Shown here piece by piece: positions 45,845 through 54,450 of a DNA stretch of 64,000 nt (positions are counted from its first letter, which is position 1; every line of letters starts with the position of its first letter). Source of the stretch: Mobilicoccus caccae (GTDB taxonomy: Bacteria > Actinomycetota > Actinomycetes > Actinomycetales > Dermatophilaceae); assembly GCF_030161635.1 (NCBI RefSeq), contig NZ_BSUO01000001.1, forward strand, positions 744,001 through 808,000, given 5' to 3'. A model generated the notes under the pieces. That model saw only the letters and a list, made by a program, of their open reading frames with translations, made no database searches and was not told where the DNA came from. The position numbers and the translations under genes were made by a program.

Positions 45845-46645
45845 CTAGTCGAGGGGCCGGTCGTCCCCGGGGAGCTCGGTGGCCGAGGAGGCCGTGCCCG
45901 GCGTCGGGGCGTCGGTCGGCTCGGTCGGTTCCGGGTCGCCCTCGCGGAACAGTTCGTCCATCTCCTCGTTGCTGCGGCGGACGATCCGGTTCATCGCGTC
46001 GCTCGCGGCATCGGCGTCGCCGCGTTGGATGGCCGTGGCCACGTCGACGTGATCCTGCAACGCGGCCTGTTGGGGGATGGCGGGCACGAGGCCGTGTCTG
46101 GTCCTGCCGGCGAGGATCTCGGTGACCGTGGAGCCGAGCTGGGCGAACATCGGGTTGCCCGAGGCGCGCAGGAGCGCGTCGTGGAACTCCACGTCGATCT
46201 CGAGGAAGCGTTCGGGCTCACCCGACATCCCGGCCTCCCAGAGGCGGGCGGCGAGGGCGACGAGCTCGCTGCGGTCCTGGCCGTCGGCCCGTTCGGCGGC
46301 GAGGCGGGCGGCCATCGGCTCGACGGCCTCGCGCAGCTCGGTGAGCGCGTGCAACTGATCGAGCCGGTCGCGGCCCGCCAGTCGCCAGCGGATGAGGGTG
46401 GGATCGAACAGGCTCCACCCCGAGGCCGCCCGCACGACCGTGCCGACCCGGCGTCGTGACTGGACCAGCCCCATCGACGTCAGCACCCGGATCGCCTCGC
46501 GGACCACCGAGCGCGACACCTCGAGCTGCTCGCTGAGCGCGTCGATGGACAGCACCTGCCCGGGGGCGAGGCGTCCGGCCGTGATGTCGAGCCCCAGCGC
46601 ATCGAGGACGTGCTGGTGGAGATCGCCGCGCGTGTCGGCACTCAT
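45845..46645 (-). CDS. dgoR: GntR/FadR-family regulator of galactonate use (DgoR-like)
   Basis: 266 aa from ATG 46645 (AAAGGGG upstream). N-terminal winged helix: LDITAGRLAPGQVLSIDALSEQLEVSRSVV and REAIRVLTSMGLVQSRRRVG, the classic GntR pattern. The C-terminal FCD domain has ELREAVEPMAARLAAERADG and FLEIDVEFHDALLRASGNP, with the D/H metal residues, then DHVDVATAIQRGDADAA. It is divergent from the transport and catabolic operon and is probably its repressor, relieved by galactonate. The final 30 residues are a Thr/Pro/Glu-rich tail. Confidence 0.82.
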   Translation of the reverse strand: MSADTRGDLHQHVLDALGLDITAGRLAPGQVLSIDALSEQLEVSRSVVREAIRVLTSMGLVQSRRRVGTVVRAASGWSLFDPTLIRWRLAGRDRLDQLHALTELREAVEPMAARLAAERADGQDRSELVALAARLWEAGMSGEPERFLEIDVEFHDALLRASGNPMFAQLGSTVTEILAGRTRHGLVPAIPQQAALQDHVDVATAIQRGDADAASDAMNRIVRRSNEEMDELFREGDPEPTEPTDAPTPGTASSATELPGDDRPLD

Positions 46646-46765
46646 GGACTCGACCCCTTTCGACCCGATGTCGGGAACGGCCACAGCATCGCGCATCGTC
46701 GTCACGACCGTCAGGGGCTCTAGTGCAGCTTGCCGTGTCCACGGGTCGAATGTCGGCGCATCTCA

Positions 46766-46825
46766 CGGTCGGTCGTAGATGTGACCACCGGAACACTTGA
46801 TTCGTCTGTTTTATGGACCTAGCAT
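46766..46825 (+). promoter_or_regulatory. promoter and possible DgoR operator of the galactonate operon
   Basis: TTGATT (46797-46802) and TAGCAT (46820-46825) are separated by exactly 17 bp, the best sigma-70-like promoter in the window. Just upstream, GGTCGTAGATGTGACC (46771-46786) has the dyad GGTC...GACC, a candidate repressor site. The 260-bp divergent spacer shows no other clear element. Confidence 0.6.
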
Positions 46826-46905
46826 CGCCGCAATGAGCCGACGAGTGTCGGTTCGTCATCGACCGGACACGACGTCGTGCCGGCAGGACACTGGAGGTCC
46901 CCACG

Positions 46906-48204
46906 ATGCGTCACTCACTCGCCTGGACCACATCGGTGGCCGTTCTCGCAGCGCTCGGGCTCTCCGCCTGCGGCAACGGGGGCGACGACCAAGGATCCTC
47001 CGGAGGGGGTCAACAGGGCGGAACGGTCCGGGTCACCCTCGCCAACCACGTGTGGACCGACAACGTGAAGGCTGCCCTGCCGCAGTTCGAGAAGGAGACC
47101 GGCATCAAGGTCGAACTCACCCAGCTCGGTGAGGATCAGCTCTCGGACCAGTACAACGTCAAGCTCAACGCCGGCTCGGACGAGATCGACGTGATGATGT
47201 ACCGCCCCCTGCAGGAGGGCAGGCAGTTCGCCAAGAACGGCTACCTCGCCGACCTCACCGAGCGCGTGAACGGCGATCAGGCCTTCTCGTGGTCCGACTT
47301 CCAGAAGGCCCCGGTCTCGGCGACGACCGCCGAGGGCAAGGTCGTCGGCGTGCCGCTCATCACCGAGCGCGAGGTCCTGTACTACCGCAAGGACCTGCTG
47401 CAGAAGACCGGCCTGAAGGTGCCCAAGACCCTCGATGAGCTCAAGAGCGCGGCCGCCAAGATCAAGGCCGACAACCCCGACACCGCAGGCTTCGTCGCGC
47501 GCACGGCCCGCACCGCGGCCGTCACCCAGTTCTCCAGCTTCCTCTACAGCTACGGCGGCGACTTCAGCAAGGACGGCAAGGCGGCGGTCAACACCCCCGA
47601 GGCCAAGCAGGCGTACGCGATGTACGGCGGTCTCATCAAGGACTCGGGGCCGGCCAACGTCAGCACCGACATGAGCTGGCCCGACGCCATGGCGATCTTC
47701 ACCCAGGGCAAGGCCGGCTTCTACACCGAGGCCGACTCCCTCTACAAGAACGCGACCGACCCCGCCAAGAGCAAGGTCGCCGAGAACGTCGGGTTCGCGG
47801 TGTTCCCCGCCGGTCCGGCCGGGTCGAAGCCGTACAACATCCCCTCCTGGGCCCTCGGCGTCAACGAGGCGAGCAAGAACCAGGACAACGCCTGGGCCTT
47901 CGTCAAGTGGGCGACGAGCAAGGAGCAGGTGCTCACGCAGCAGAAAGCCGGAGTGCCCGGCGCGCGTCAGTCGGCGTGGGACGACCCGGCGGGCATCGAG
48001 TCCTACCCGGCCGACCTCGCCGAGGCGATCAAGGCGAGCCAGGGCACCGGCGTCGACCACGACCGCCCGCAGGTCGTGCAGGTGGCCAAGGCGCGTGAGA
48101 TCGTCGGCGCCCCGATCGTCGACGCCATCACCGGCAAGGACTCCGCCGCGGCGGCCGATGCGGCGCAGACCGCGTTCCAGCAGTTCCTCGACGACGAGTT
48201 GTGA
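46906..48204 (+). CDS. sugar ABC transporter solute-binding lipoprotein
   Basis: 432 aa. Lipoprotein signal ending AALGLSACGNGG with Cys at the +1 position. Extracellular-solute-binding family 1 fold: VRVTLANHVWTDNVKAALPQ, FEKETGIKVELTQLGEDQLS, YLADLTERVNGDQAFSWSDF, GVPLITEREVLYYRKDLLQK and SWALGVNEASKNQDNAWAFV. Captures the substrate outside the membrane. First gene of an operon with permeases and D-galactonate catabolic enzymes, so a hexonate or related uptake is likely. Confidence 0.88.
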   Translation: MRHSLAWTTSVAVLAALGLSACGNGGDDQGSSGGGQQGGTVRVTLANHVWTDNVKAALPQFEKETGIKVELTQLGEDQLSDQYNVKLNAGSDEIDVMMYRPLQEGRQFAKNGYLADLTERVNGDQAFSWSDFQKAPVSATTAEGKVVGVPLITEREVLYYRKDLLQKTGLKVPKTLDELKSAAAKIKADNPDTAGFVARTARTAAVTQFSSFLYSYGGDFSKDGKAAVNTPEAKQAYAMYGGLIKDSGPANVSTDMSWPDAMAIFTQGKAGFYTEADSLYKNATDPAKSKVAENVGFAVFPAGPAGSKPYNIPSWALGVNEASKNQDNAWAFVKWATSKEQVLTQQKAGVPGARQSAWDDPAGIESYPADLAEAIKASQGTGVDHDRPQVVQVAKAREIVGAPIVDAITGKDSAAAADAAQTAFQQFLDDEL

Positions 48205-48280
48205 CCGTGCGGTCGTCGGCGGCCCGGTCGTGGGACCAGGGCCGCCGACGAGCCGCGCCCGACCTCGAATCGAGGAGCCA

Positions 48281-49218
48281 ATGACCGACGTGTCGACCAC
48301 GGCGTCCGCCCCCTGCGGCGCCGACGGCAGCCCTCGGCGCTCTCGCGCTGGGCCAACCGTCACATCAAATGGGTGTTCGCCGCGCCGGCCATGGCGTTCG
48401 TGGCCGCGCTCATCGTCTTCCCCCTCGCGTGGACCCTCTACCTGAGCCTCACCGACGCCTCCGGATCGGTGCGCGCCTCGGCAGACTTCATCGGCCTGCG
48501 CAACTACGCCCGCATCCTCACCGACACCGAACGCTTCTGGCCGGCGGTGTGGCGCACCGGTCTGTTCACCGGCGTCACGCTCGCCGTGCAGGTCGTGCTC
48601 GGGATGTGTGTCGCTCTGCTGCTGTGGCGCCCCTTCCGCGGTGAGCGCTGGGTGCGCGTCGCGGTGCTGTTGCCGCTGGTCGCGACGCCGGTCGCGGTCG
48701 GCATGATGTGGCGGTTGATCTTCGACCCGAACATCGGGTTCGCCAACCAGTTGCTCGGGTTCGTCGGCATCCCGCCCCAGCCGTGGCTCGCCGGTCAGAC
48801 CAGCGCGCTGTGGACCGTCATGCTCATCGACATCTGGCAGTGGACGCCGATGGTGGCGCTGATCCTGCTGGCCGGGTTGACCTCCCTGAGCGACGAACCG
48901 CAGGAGGCCGCGCTCATCGACGGCGCCAGCGGCTGGCAGCGGTTCTGGTACATCACGCTGCCGCTCATGATGCCGACGGTCATCGTCGCGGTGCTGCTGC
49001 GCGGCATCGACGCCCTCAAGACCTTCGACATCCTCTACGCCACCAAGGGCAAGGGCGGCGGCTCCTTCCACGAGGTCGAGACCCTCAACGTCTACGCCTA
49101 CGGCTTGAGCTTCGACTACAACGAATACGCCCGTTCCTCGGCCGTGCTCGTCATCTTCTTCCTCATCATCGTGGGGGCCATGTTCGTCCTCACCCGTTCG
49201 AAGGCGGACCGGACATGA
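48281..49218 (+). CDS. sugar ABC transporter permease (MalF type), with frame break
   Basis: 312 aa from ATG 48281 with GAGGAG upstream. The frame breaks at CCCCC 48309-48313; an added C joins TTASAP to LRRRRQPSALSRWANRHIK and then to six helices (FAAPAMAFVAALIVFPLAWTL and so on). The EAA loop that contacts the ATPase is EEAALIDGASGWQRFWYITL-like: PQEAALIDGASGWQRF. The stop overlaps the start of the partner permease (ATGA). No ATPase gene is present in the operon. Confidence 0.87.
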
Positions 49219-50030
49219 CCACGCGCCGACGTCTGTCACTCCTGCGTGCCCTCGCGATCACGCTGGTCGTCGTCATCCTCGTCGCACCGCTGGGATGGAT
49301 GGTGCTCGCCTCGCTCAAGACGAACGTCGACATCTACGACGCGAGCAAGGCCTTCGTCTTCACGCCGACGCTGGACAACTACACGACGGTCCTGCAGCAG
49401 GCCAACTACTCTCGCTTCATCCTCAACAGCTTCTGGGTGGCCGCCGCGGCGACGTTCCTCTCATTGCTGCTCGGCGTGCCCGCGGCGTACGCGATGTCGC
49501 GTTTCGGCATGAAGCGCAGCGCGCTGGTCGTGCTCATGGCGCGCATCATCCCGGGCGTCTCGCTGCTCGTGCCCTGGTACTACGTGTTCTCCAACATGCG
49601 CCTCGTCGGCAGCTTCACGGTGCTGATCCTGTCGCACATGTTCGTGTCGCTGCCGCTCATCGTCTACATCCTCATGGGGTTCTTCGACGGGTTGCCGATC
49701 GAGCTCGAAGAGGCGGCGATGGTCGACGGGCTCACCCCCATCGGGACGTTCTGGCGCATCTGCCTGCCGCTGGCGATGGGCGGTATCGCGACCGCCTCGA
49801 TCCTGTCGTTCATCTTCAGTTGGAACAACTTCATGTTCGCGCTGGTGCTCTCGGGGAGGTCGACCAAGACGCTGCCCGTGGCGATCTTCGACTTCGTCGG
49901 CTACGCGAGCATCGACTGGGGCGGGCTGATGGCGGCGGCGACGATCGTCACCCTCCCGATCATGGTCATCGCCCTGTTCACGCAGAAATACATCGTCAGC
50001 GGTCTGACCGCGGGCGCGACGAAGGGCTGA
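49215..50030 (+). CDS. sugar ABC transporter permease (MalG type)
   Basis: 271 aa, ATG overlapping the previous stop. Six helices (LLRALAITLVVVILVAPLGW, SFWVAAAATFLSLLLGVPAA, ALVVLMARIIPGVSLLVPWY) and the EAA loop IELEEAAMVDGLTPIGTFWR. Forms the heterodimeric channel with the MalF-type subunit. Followed after 5 bp by dgoD. Confidence 0.9.
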   Translation: MTTRRRLSLLRALAITLVVVILVAPLGWMVLASLKTNVDIYDASKAFVFTPTLDNYTTVLQQANYSRFILNSFWVAAAATFLSLLLGVPAAYAMSRFGMKRSALVVLMARIIPGVSLLVPWYYVFSNMRLVGSFTVLILSHMFVSLPLIVYILMGFFDGLPIELEEAAMVDGLTPIGTFWRICLPLAMGGIATASILSFIFSWNNFMFALVLSGRSTKTLPVAIFDFVGYASIDWGGLMAAATIVTLPIMVIALFTQKYIVSGLTAGATKG

Positions 50031-50035
50031 CACAC

Positions 50036-51184
50036 ATGACCACCATCGCTTCGGTCGAGACCTTCCTCGTCGCGCCCCGCTGGCTGTTCGTGCGCATCGA
50101 GACCGACTCCGGCCTCGTCGGCTGGGGCGAGGCGACGTGCGAGGGACGCTCGGAGACCGTGCGCACGGCCGTCGACCAGCTCGCCGAGCTGATCATCGGC
50201 AGGGACGCGCTGCGCATCGAGGACCACTGGCAGGTCCTGACCAAGGGGTCCTTCTACCGGGGCGGCGCGATCCTCGCCAGTGCCGTCGCCGGCATCGACC
50301 AGGCGCTGTGGGACATCGCCGGCAAGCACCTGGGAGCTCCGGTCCACCAACTGCTGGGCGGCGCGGTGCGCGACCGGATCCGGGTCTACGCCTGGGTCGG
50401 CGGGGACGAGCCCGCCGAGGTCGCCGACGCCATCACCGCCCAGTGCGAGGCGGGGATGACCGCGGTCAAGATGAACGCCAGCGGCCGGATGCGGCCGCTG
50501 GCCTCGGTCGGTGAGGTCGACGGTGTCGTCGCCCGCGTGGCCGCGGCGCGTGAGGTCCTCGGCGAGCATCGCGACGTCGCCGTCGACTTCCACGGCCGGT
50601 TCACGCTCGCCACCGCGCGCGCCGTGGCCCACCGTCTCGAGGAGTACCGCCCGTTCTTCCTCGAAGAGCCGGTGACCCCCGAGAACTCCCACCTCATCGG
50701 ACGGTTCGTCGACTCCACCACGCTGCCGGTCTCGACGGGGGAGCGGCTGTACAACCGCCAGGAGTTCCTGCCGGTGCTGCAGGCGGGGATCGCCGTCGCC
50801 CAGCCGGACCTCTCCCACGCCGGCGGGATCACGGAGGTGCGCAAGATCGCCGCGCTCGCCGAGACCTTCGACGTGCAACTCGCGCCGCACTGTCCGCTCG
50901 GGCCGCTCGCGCTCGCGGCGTCCCTGCAGGTCGGCTTCGCCACCTACAACCACCTCATCCAGGAGCAGAGCATCGGCATCCACTACAACGAGGACGCCGA
51001 GGTGCTCGACTACGTGCTCGACACGAGCCCGCTGCAGTTCGTCGACGGGCACATCGAACGGTTCACCGGGCCGGGACTCGGCATCGAGATCGACGAGGCC
51101 GCGGTGCGCGCCGCCGACCGGCGTGGGCACGCCTGGCGCGGACCGATCTGGCGGCACACCGACGGCTCGTTCGCGGAGTGGTGA
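50036..51184 (+). CDS. dgoD: D-galactonate dehydratase
   Basis: 382 aa, the same length as E. coli DgoD and very close in signature: APRWLFVRIETDSGLVGWGE, SFYRGGAILASAVAGIDQAL, VYAWVGGDEPAEV, VDFHGRFTLATARAV, FFLEEPVTPEN, STGERLYNRQEFLPVLQ, QPDLSHAGGITEVRKIA, LAPHCPLGPLALAASLQVGF and EQSIGIHYN, ending GPIWRHTDGSFAEW. An enolase-superfamily enzyme using Mg2+ bound by Asp and Glu residues. It dehydrates D-galactonate to 2-keto-3-deoxygalactonate. Ribosome-site quality is poor; coupling to the upstream gene is likely. Confidence 0.94.
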   Translation: MTTIASVETFLVAPRWLFVRIETDSGLVGWGEATCEGRSETVRTAVDQLAELIIGRDALRIEDHWQVLTKGSFYRGGAILASAVAGIDQALWDIAGKHLGAPVHQLLGGAVRDRIRVYAWVGGDEPAEVADAITAQCEAGMTAVKMNASGRMRPLASVGEVDGVVARVAAAREVLGEHRDVAVDFHGRFTLATARAVAHRLEEYRPFFLEEPVTPENSHLIGRFVDSTTLPVSTGERLYNRQEFLPVLQAGIAVAQPDLSHAGGITEVRKIAALAETFDVQLAPHCPLGPLALAASLQVGFATYNHLIQEQSIGIHYNEDAEVLDYVLDTSPLQFVDGHIERFTGPGLGIEIDEAAVRAADRRGHAWRGPIWRHTDGSFAEW

Positions 51185-51852
51185 CCGTGGCAGGGGACGG
51201 CAGCCGGGAGCAGATGTTCCTCGACCTCGTGCGGCGGCACCGGGTCATGGCGATCGTCCGTGGCGACTCCACCGCGGCGGCGCTGGCGACGGGACATGCG
51301 CTGCTCGAGGAGGGGATCGCGCTCGTGGAGGTGACGCTGACGACTCCGGGCGCCCTCGACGTCATCGCCGAGCTGGCGCAGGCGCGTCCCTGCGGCACCC
51401 TCGTCGGCGCCGGGACGGTGCTCACGACCGGGAACGTCGCCGACGTCCTCTGCGCCGGTGGGGAGTTCGTCGTCACGCCCTGTCCGGCGCCGTCGGTGGA
51501 GGCGGCCGCGAAGGCGGGGCTCCCCGTCGCGGCCGGGGCCTACACCACCGGCGAGGCGTACGCGGTGTGGCAGGCAGGGGCGAGCGTGGTCAAGCTCTTC
51601 CCCGCCGGAGCCGGTGGCGGTCCCGCCTACCTCAAGGCCCTGCGCGATCCGCTGCCGGACATCGCGTTCATGGCGGTCGGGGGCGTGGGCGCCAAGGACG
51701 TCCCGCGGTACATCGAGGCCGGCGCGGTCGGTGTCGGCGTCGGTGGCCCGCTCGTCGGCGACGCCGCGCGCGGCGGCGACCTGATCGCCCTGCGGGAGCG
51801 GGCGCGGGCGTTCGTCGCCTCGGTCCGTGACCTCGGAGGGTCGCCGACGTGA
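51181..51852 (+). CDS. dgoA: 2-keto-3-deoxy-6-phosphogalactonate (KDPG/KDPGal) aldolase
   Basis: 223 aa, GTG overlapping the dgoD stop (GTGA). Class I aldolase barrel: RHRVMAIVRGDSTAAALATG, ALVEVTLTTPGALDVIAELA with the proton-relay Glu, TLVGAGTVLTTGNVADVL, FVVTPCPAPSVEAAAKAGLP, AGASVVKLFPAGAGGGPAYL with the Schiff-base Lys, and FMAVGGVGAKDVPRYIEAG. Cleaves the phosphorylated ketodeoxy sugar to pyruvate and glyceraldehyde 3-phosphate. The kinase gene overlaps its stop in turn. Confidence 0.92.
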   Translation: MTVAGDGSREQMFLDLVRRHRVMAIVRGDSTAAALATGHALLEEGIALVEVTLTTPGALDVIAELAQARPCGTLVGAGTVLTTGNVADVLCAGGEFVVTPCPAPSVEAAAKAGLPVAAGAYTTGEAYAVWQAGASVVKLFPAGAGGGPAYLKALRDPLPDIAFMAVGGVGAKDVPRYIEAGAVGVGVGGPLVGDAARGGDLIALRERARAFVASVRDLGGSPT

Positions 51853-52790
51853 TCGACCTGGTGACCTTCGGGGAGACGATGGTCTCGTTCCGCACGAGCG
51901 GAGCACTGGTCTCCGGTGCGGCATGCACGGCCCACGTGGCGGGCGCAGAGTCCAACGTGGCGATCGCCCTGTCCCGGCTCGGCCACCGGGCCCGGTGGGT
52001 CGGCGGGCTGACCGACGACGCGCTCGGTGACCTCGTCGCCGCGACGCTGACGGGCGAGGGGGTCGACGTGGTCCGGGCCGACCCGGTCGGGCGCCCCGCA
52101 GGACTCATGCTGCTCCAGCGGCGCACCGCCGACGTGGCACGGGTGGCCTACGCCCGCAAGGACTCCGCCGGGTCGTGCCTGACGGAGGCGCCGGTTCTCG
52201 AGGCCCTGGAGCACGGGGCGCGCCGGCTGCACGTCACCGGCATCACCCCCGCGCTGTCGGACACGGCGCGCCAGACGACCCTGACCGTCGTCACGGAGGC
52301 GGCGCGGCGCGGCGTCGCCGTGAGCCTCGACGTCAACCACCGCGCGGCCCTCTGGTCGCGGGAGGACGCGCGGGCCGTGCTGACCGAGATCGTGCCCCAC
52401 GTCGATCTCCTGGTCGCCTCCGCCGACGAACTCGACCTCGTCGGTGAGGACGGGGCGTCGGAGGAGGACCTGATCGCCGACCTGGCCGACCGGGGCTGCG
52501 CCGAGGTCCTGCTCAAGCGGGGCGGCGAGGGTGCGACCCTCCACCGCGACGGTCGTCGCCTCGACGCCGCGGCCCGGCCGGTGACCGTCGTCGACGTCGT
52601 CGGCGCGGGCGATGCGTGCACCGCGGGCTACCTCAGCGGACGCCTCGACGGCGTGTCCGACGAGGCCTGCCTCGAGAGGGCCATGACGCTCGGCGCCTTC
52701 GCGGTCTCCACCGTCGGCGACTGGGAGGGGCTGCCGCGGCGCCACGAGCTCGGGCTGCTGTCCGGGGCCGCCAGCGACGTCACGCGGTAG
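51849..52790 (+). CDS. 2-keto-3-deoxygluconate/galactonate kinase (PfkB family)
   Basis: 313 aa, GTG overlapping the aldolase stop. PfkB ribokinase fold: LVTFGETMVSFRTSG, HVAGAESNVAIALSRLGHRA, GVAVSLDVNHRAALWSREDA, LLVASADELDLVGEDG, EVLLKRGGEGATLHRDGRR and the anion-hole motif VDVVGAGDACTAGYLSGRLD with the catalytic Asp. It phosphorylates the product of DgoD and feeds DgoA, so the route galactonate to pyruvate plus glyceraldehyde 3-phosphate is complete in the operon. Confidence 0.9.
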   Translation: MIDLVTFGETMVSFRTSGALVSGAACTAHVAGAESNVAIALSRLGHRARWVGGLTDDALGDLVAATLTGEGVDVVRADPVGRPAGLMLLQRRTADVARVAYARKDSAGSCLTEAPVLEALEHGARRLHVTGITPALSDTARQTTLTVVTEAARRGVAVSLDVNHRAALWSREDARAVLTEIVPHVDLLVASADELDLVGEDGASEEDLIADLADRGCAEVLLKRGGEGATLHRDGRRLDAAARPVTVVDVVGAGDACTAGYLSGRLDGVSDEACLERAMTLGAFAVSTVGDWEGLPRRHELGLLSGAASDVTR

Positions 52791-52813
52791 GACGAGCTGA
52801 CCGGCGCAAGCAG

Positions 52814-52856
52814 ACGCATCGAGGGTCTCCGGTGATGCCGGAGGCCCTCGATGCGT
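52814..52856 (+). terminator. terminator of the galactonate operon
   Basis: ACGCATCGAGGGTCTCCGG (52814-52832) pairs with CCGGAGGCCCTCGATGCGT (52838-52856) with one mismatch over a 5-nt loop, 24 bp after the kinase stop, followed by GTGTGTC. A very stable hairpin. Confidence 0.88.
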
Positions 52857-52866
52857 GTGTGTCTGG

Positions 52867-53025
52867 TCAGGATCCGCTCTCCCCGGCGCCGGGGTCCGGG
52901 TCGGGATCCTCCTGCGGTGTGCCCTGACCAGGGGGCTGCTCCGCACTCACGCTCTGGTCGGGGTCCGGATCCGGGTCGCTGCTCAGCCTGGACTGCTCGG
53001 GATCGGTGGGTGACTGGTCCGACAT
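52867..53025 (-). CDS. small acidic Asp-Pro repeat protein
   Basis: 52 aa from ATG 53025 with AAGGAG five bases upstream, which is the main support for a real gene. The sequence is Asp/Pro/Gln/Ser-rich with DPDPDPD and EDPDPDPG repeats (SDQSPTDPEQSRLSSDPDPD) and no predicted structure. No homologue recognised. It lies alone between the galactonate operon terminator and a divergent gene. Confidence 0.5.
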   Translation of the reverse strand: MSDQSPTDPEQSRLSSDPDPDPDQSVSAEQPPGQGTPQEDPDPDPGAGESGS

Positions 53026-53226
53026 GGCAACTCCTTCGACGTGCGTCATCGGGTTCGGCGACCTCGTGCGCGAAGCCGAGTGCGCCTACGGGCCAGCCTC
53101 ACACCCGGTGACCGGATCGGCGAGCCGGAGAGCGAATACCGGTGCACGGACGGCCCCGTCACAGCCCGGTCGTCACGTGAGTCGCCGTTTCAGGATCGCG
53201 TCAGGTCGGGCGCGCACCATGGAGAC

Positions 53227-54450
53227 ATGACGAGTCCAGAGCCGACCGCCCCCGCGACCTCCACCACACCCCGACGCAACCGTCGCTGGGTCCTGCCCAC
53301 CGTGGCCGCACTGGTCGTCACGGGCGGCATCGGCTACGGCGCGATGCAGGCCGGAGCCAACTCCGGTCTCGAACCCAAGACCGCCGAGCAGATCCTCACC
53401 GGCATGCAGGCCGCCGAGATCAAGCCCCTGGCGGGTACGGTCGTCGCGACGGCCGACCTGGGCCTGCCCGCCATCCCCGGGGCCGCCGACTCACCCGAAC
53501 TCATGTCGCTCGTCAGCGGATCGCACACCGTGCGGGTCTGGTACGGCGGCCCCGAGCAGGTGCGCATCGCCAAGCTGGGCGGGGCCGGCGAGACCAACGT
53601 CATCCGCAACGGCAAGGACGCCTGGATCTGGTCGAGCACCGAGAAGAAGGCCGTGCACCACACCGTGCCCACCGGCGCCGCACACGGCACGACCGGCACG
53701 AAGGACCCGGGCGCCGCCCCGAGCGGGATGCCGACGACGCCGCAGGAGGCCTCGCAGGAAATCCTGTCTCACCTGTCCGAGGACTCGACCGTGTCGACCA
53801 CGTCGAACTCCACGGTCGCCGGACGCGACGCCTACGAGCTCGTGATCACCCCCAAGCAGAAGAACACCCTGGTCAAGGACGTCCGTCTCGCCGTCGACGG
53901 AGAGACGATGATGCCGCTGCGCGTGCAGGTGTACTCCACCAAGCTCAACGCGCCCGCGTACGAGATCGGCTTCACCTCACTGGATCTCGGCCCGGTCGAG
54001 GACCGCATGTTCACCTTCTCCCCGCCCTCGGGCACCACGGTCGAAGAGGCCGGCGCGCACGCGTCCGGTGACGACAAGGGACATGGCGCGGCGAAGTCCG
54101 GCGAGGTCCACAAGAAGAGTGAGGCCCACAAGAAGGGTGAGGCCGGTTCGGGCATGACGTCCAAGGTCGTCGGCGAGGGCTGGGAGCGCGTGTACGTCGC
54201 CTCGACGCCGGCGGGCGCGCTCGAGAAGGCCGCGCAGTCCGGCTCCGAGACGAGCGATGGCCCGCACGGTGGCGGGGGCATCGACCCGGCCGGGATCCTG
54301 GCCGCGCTGCCCGAGCGTTCCGGATCGTGGGGCAAGGGCCGCGTGCTCGACGGCACCCTGTTCTCGGCCGTCCTGGCCGACGACGGTCGCGTCGCCATCG
54401 GCGCGGTGGGCGTCGACCAGCTGACCGCAGCCCTCGGGCAGGGCCGGTGA
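53227..54450 (+). CDS. LolA-like membrane-anchored protein
   Basis: 407 aa from ATG 53227. A membrane anchor at about residues 22-42 (RRWVLPTVAALVVTGGIGYGAM) precedes a beta-rich extracytoplasmic domain: AEQILTGMQAAEIKPLAGTV, HTVRVWYGGPEQVRIAKLGG and NVIRNGKDAWIWSSTEKKAV, as in outer-membrane lipoprotein-sorting-like proteins of actinobacteria. Residues 290-320 are a Lys/His-rich linker (KKSEAHKKGEA). Its stop overlaps the GTG of an ABC ATPase, so it belongs with an exporter. Its cargo is unknown. Confidence 0.72.
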   Translation: MTSPEPTAPATSTTPRRNRRWVLPTVAALVVTGGIGYGAMQAGANSGLEPKTAEQILTGMQAAEIKPLAGTVVATADLGLPAIPGAADSPELMSLVSGSHTVRVWYGGPEQVRIAKLGGAGETNVIRNGKDAWIWSSTEKKAVHHTVPTGAAHGTTGTKDPGAAPSGMPTTPQEASQEILSHLSEDSTVSTTSNSTVAGRDAYELVITPKQKNTLVKDVRLAVDGETMMPLRVQVYSTKLNAPAYEIGFTSLDLGPVEDRMFTFSPPSGTTVEEAGAHASGDDKGHGAAKSGEVHKKSEAHKKGEAGSGMTSKVVGEGWERVYVASTPAGALEKAAQSGSETSDGPHGGGGIDPAGILAALPERSGSWGKGRVLDGTLFSAVLADDGRVAIGAVGVDQLTAALGQGR

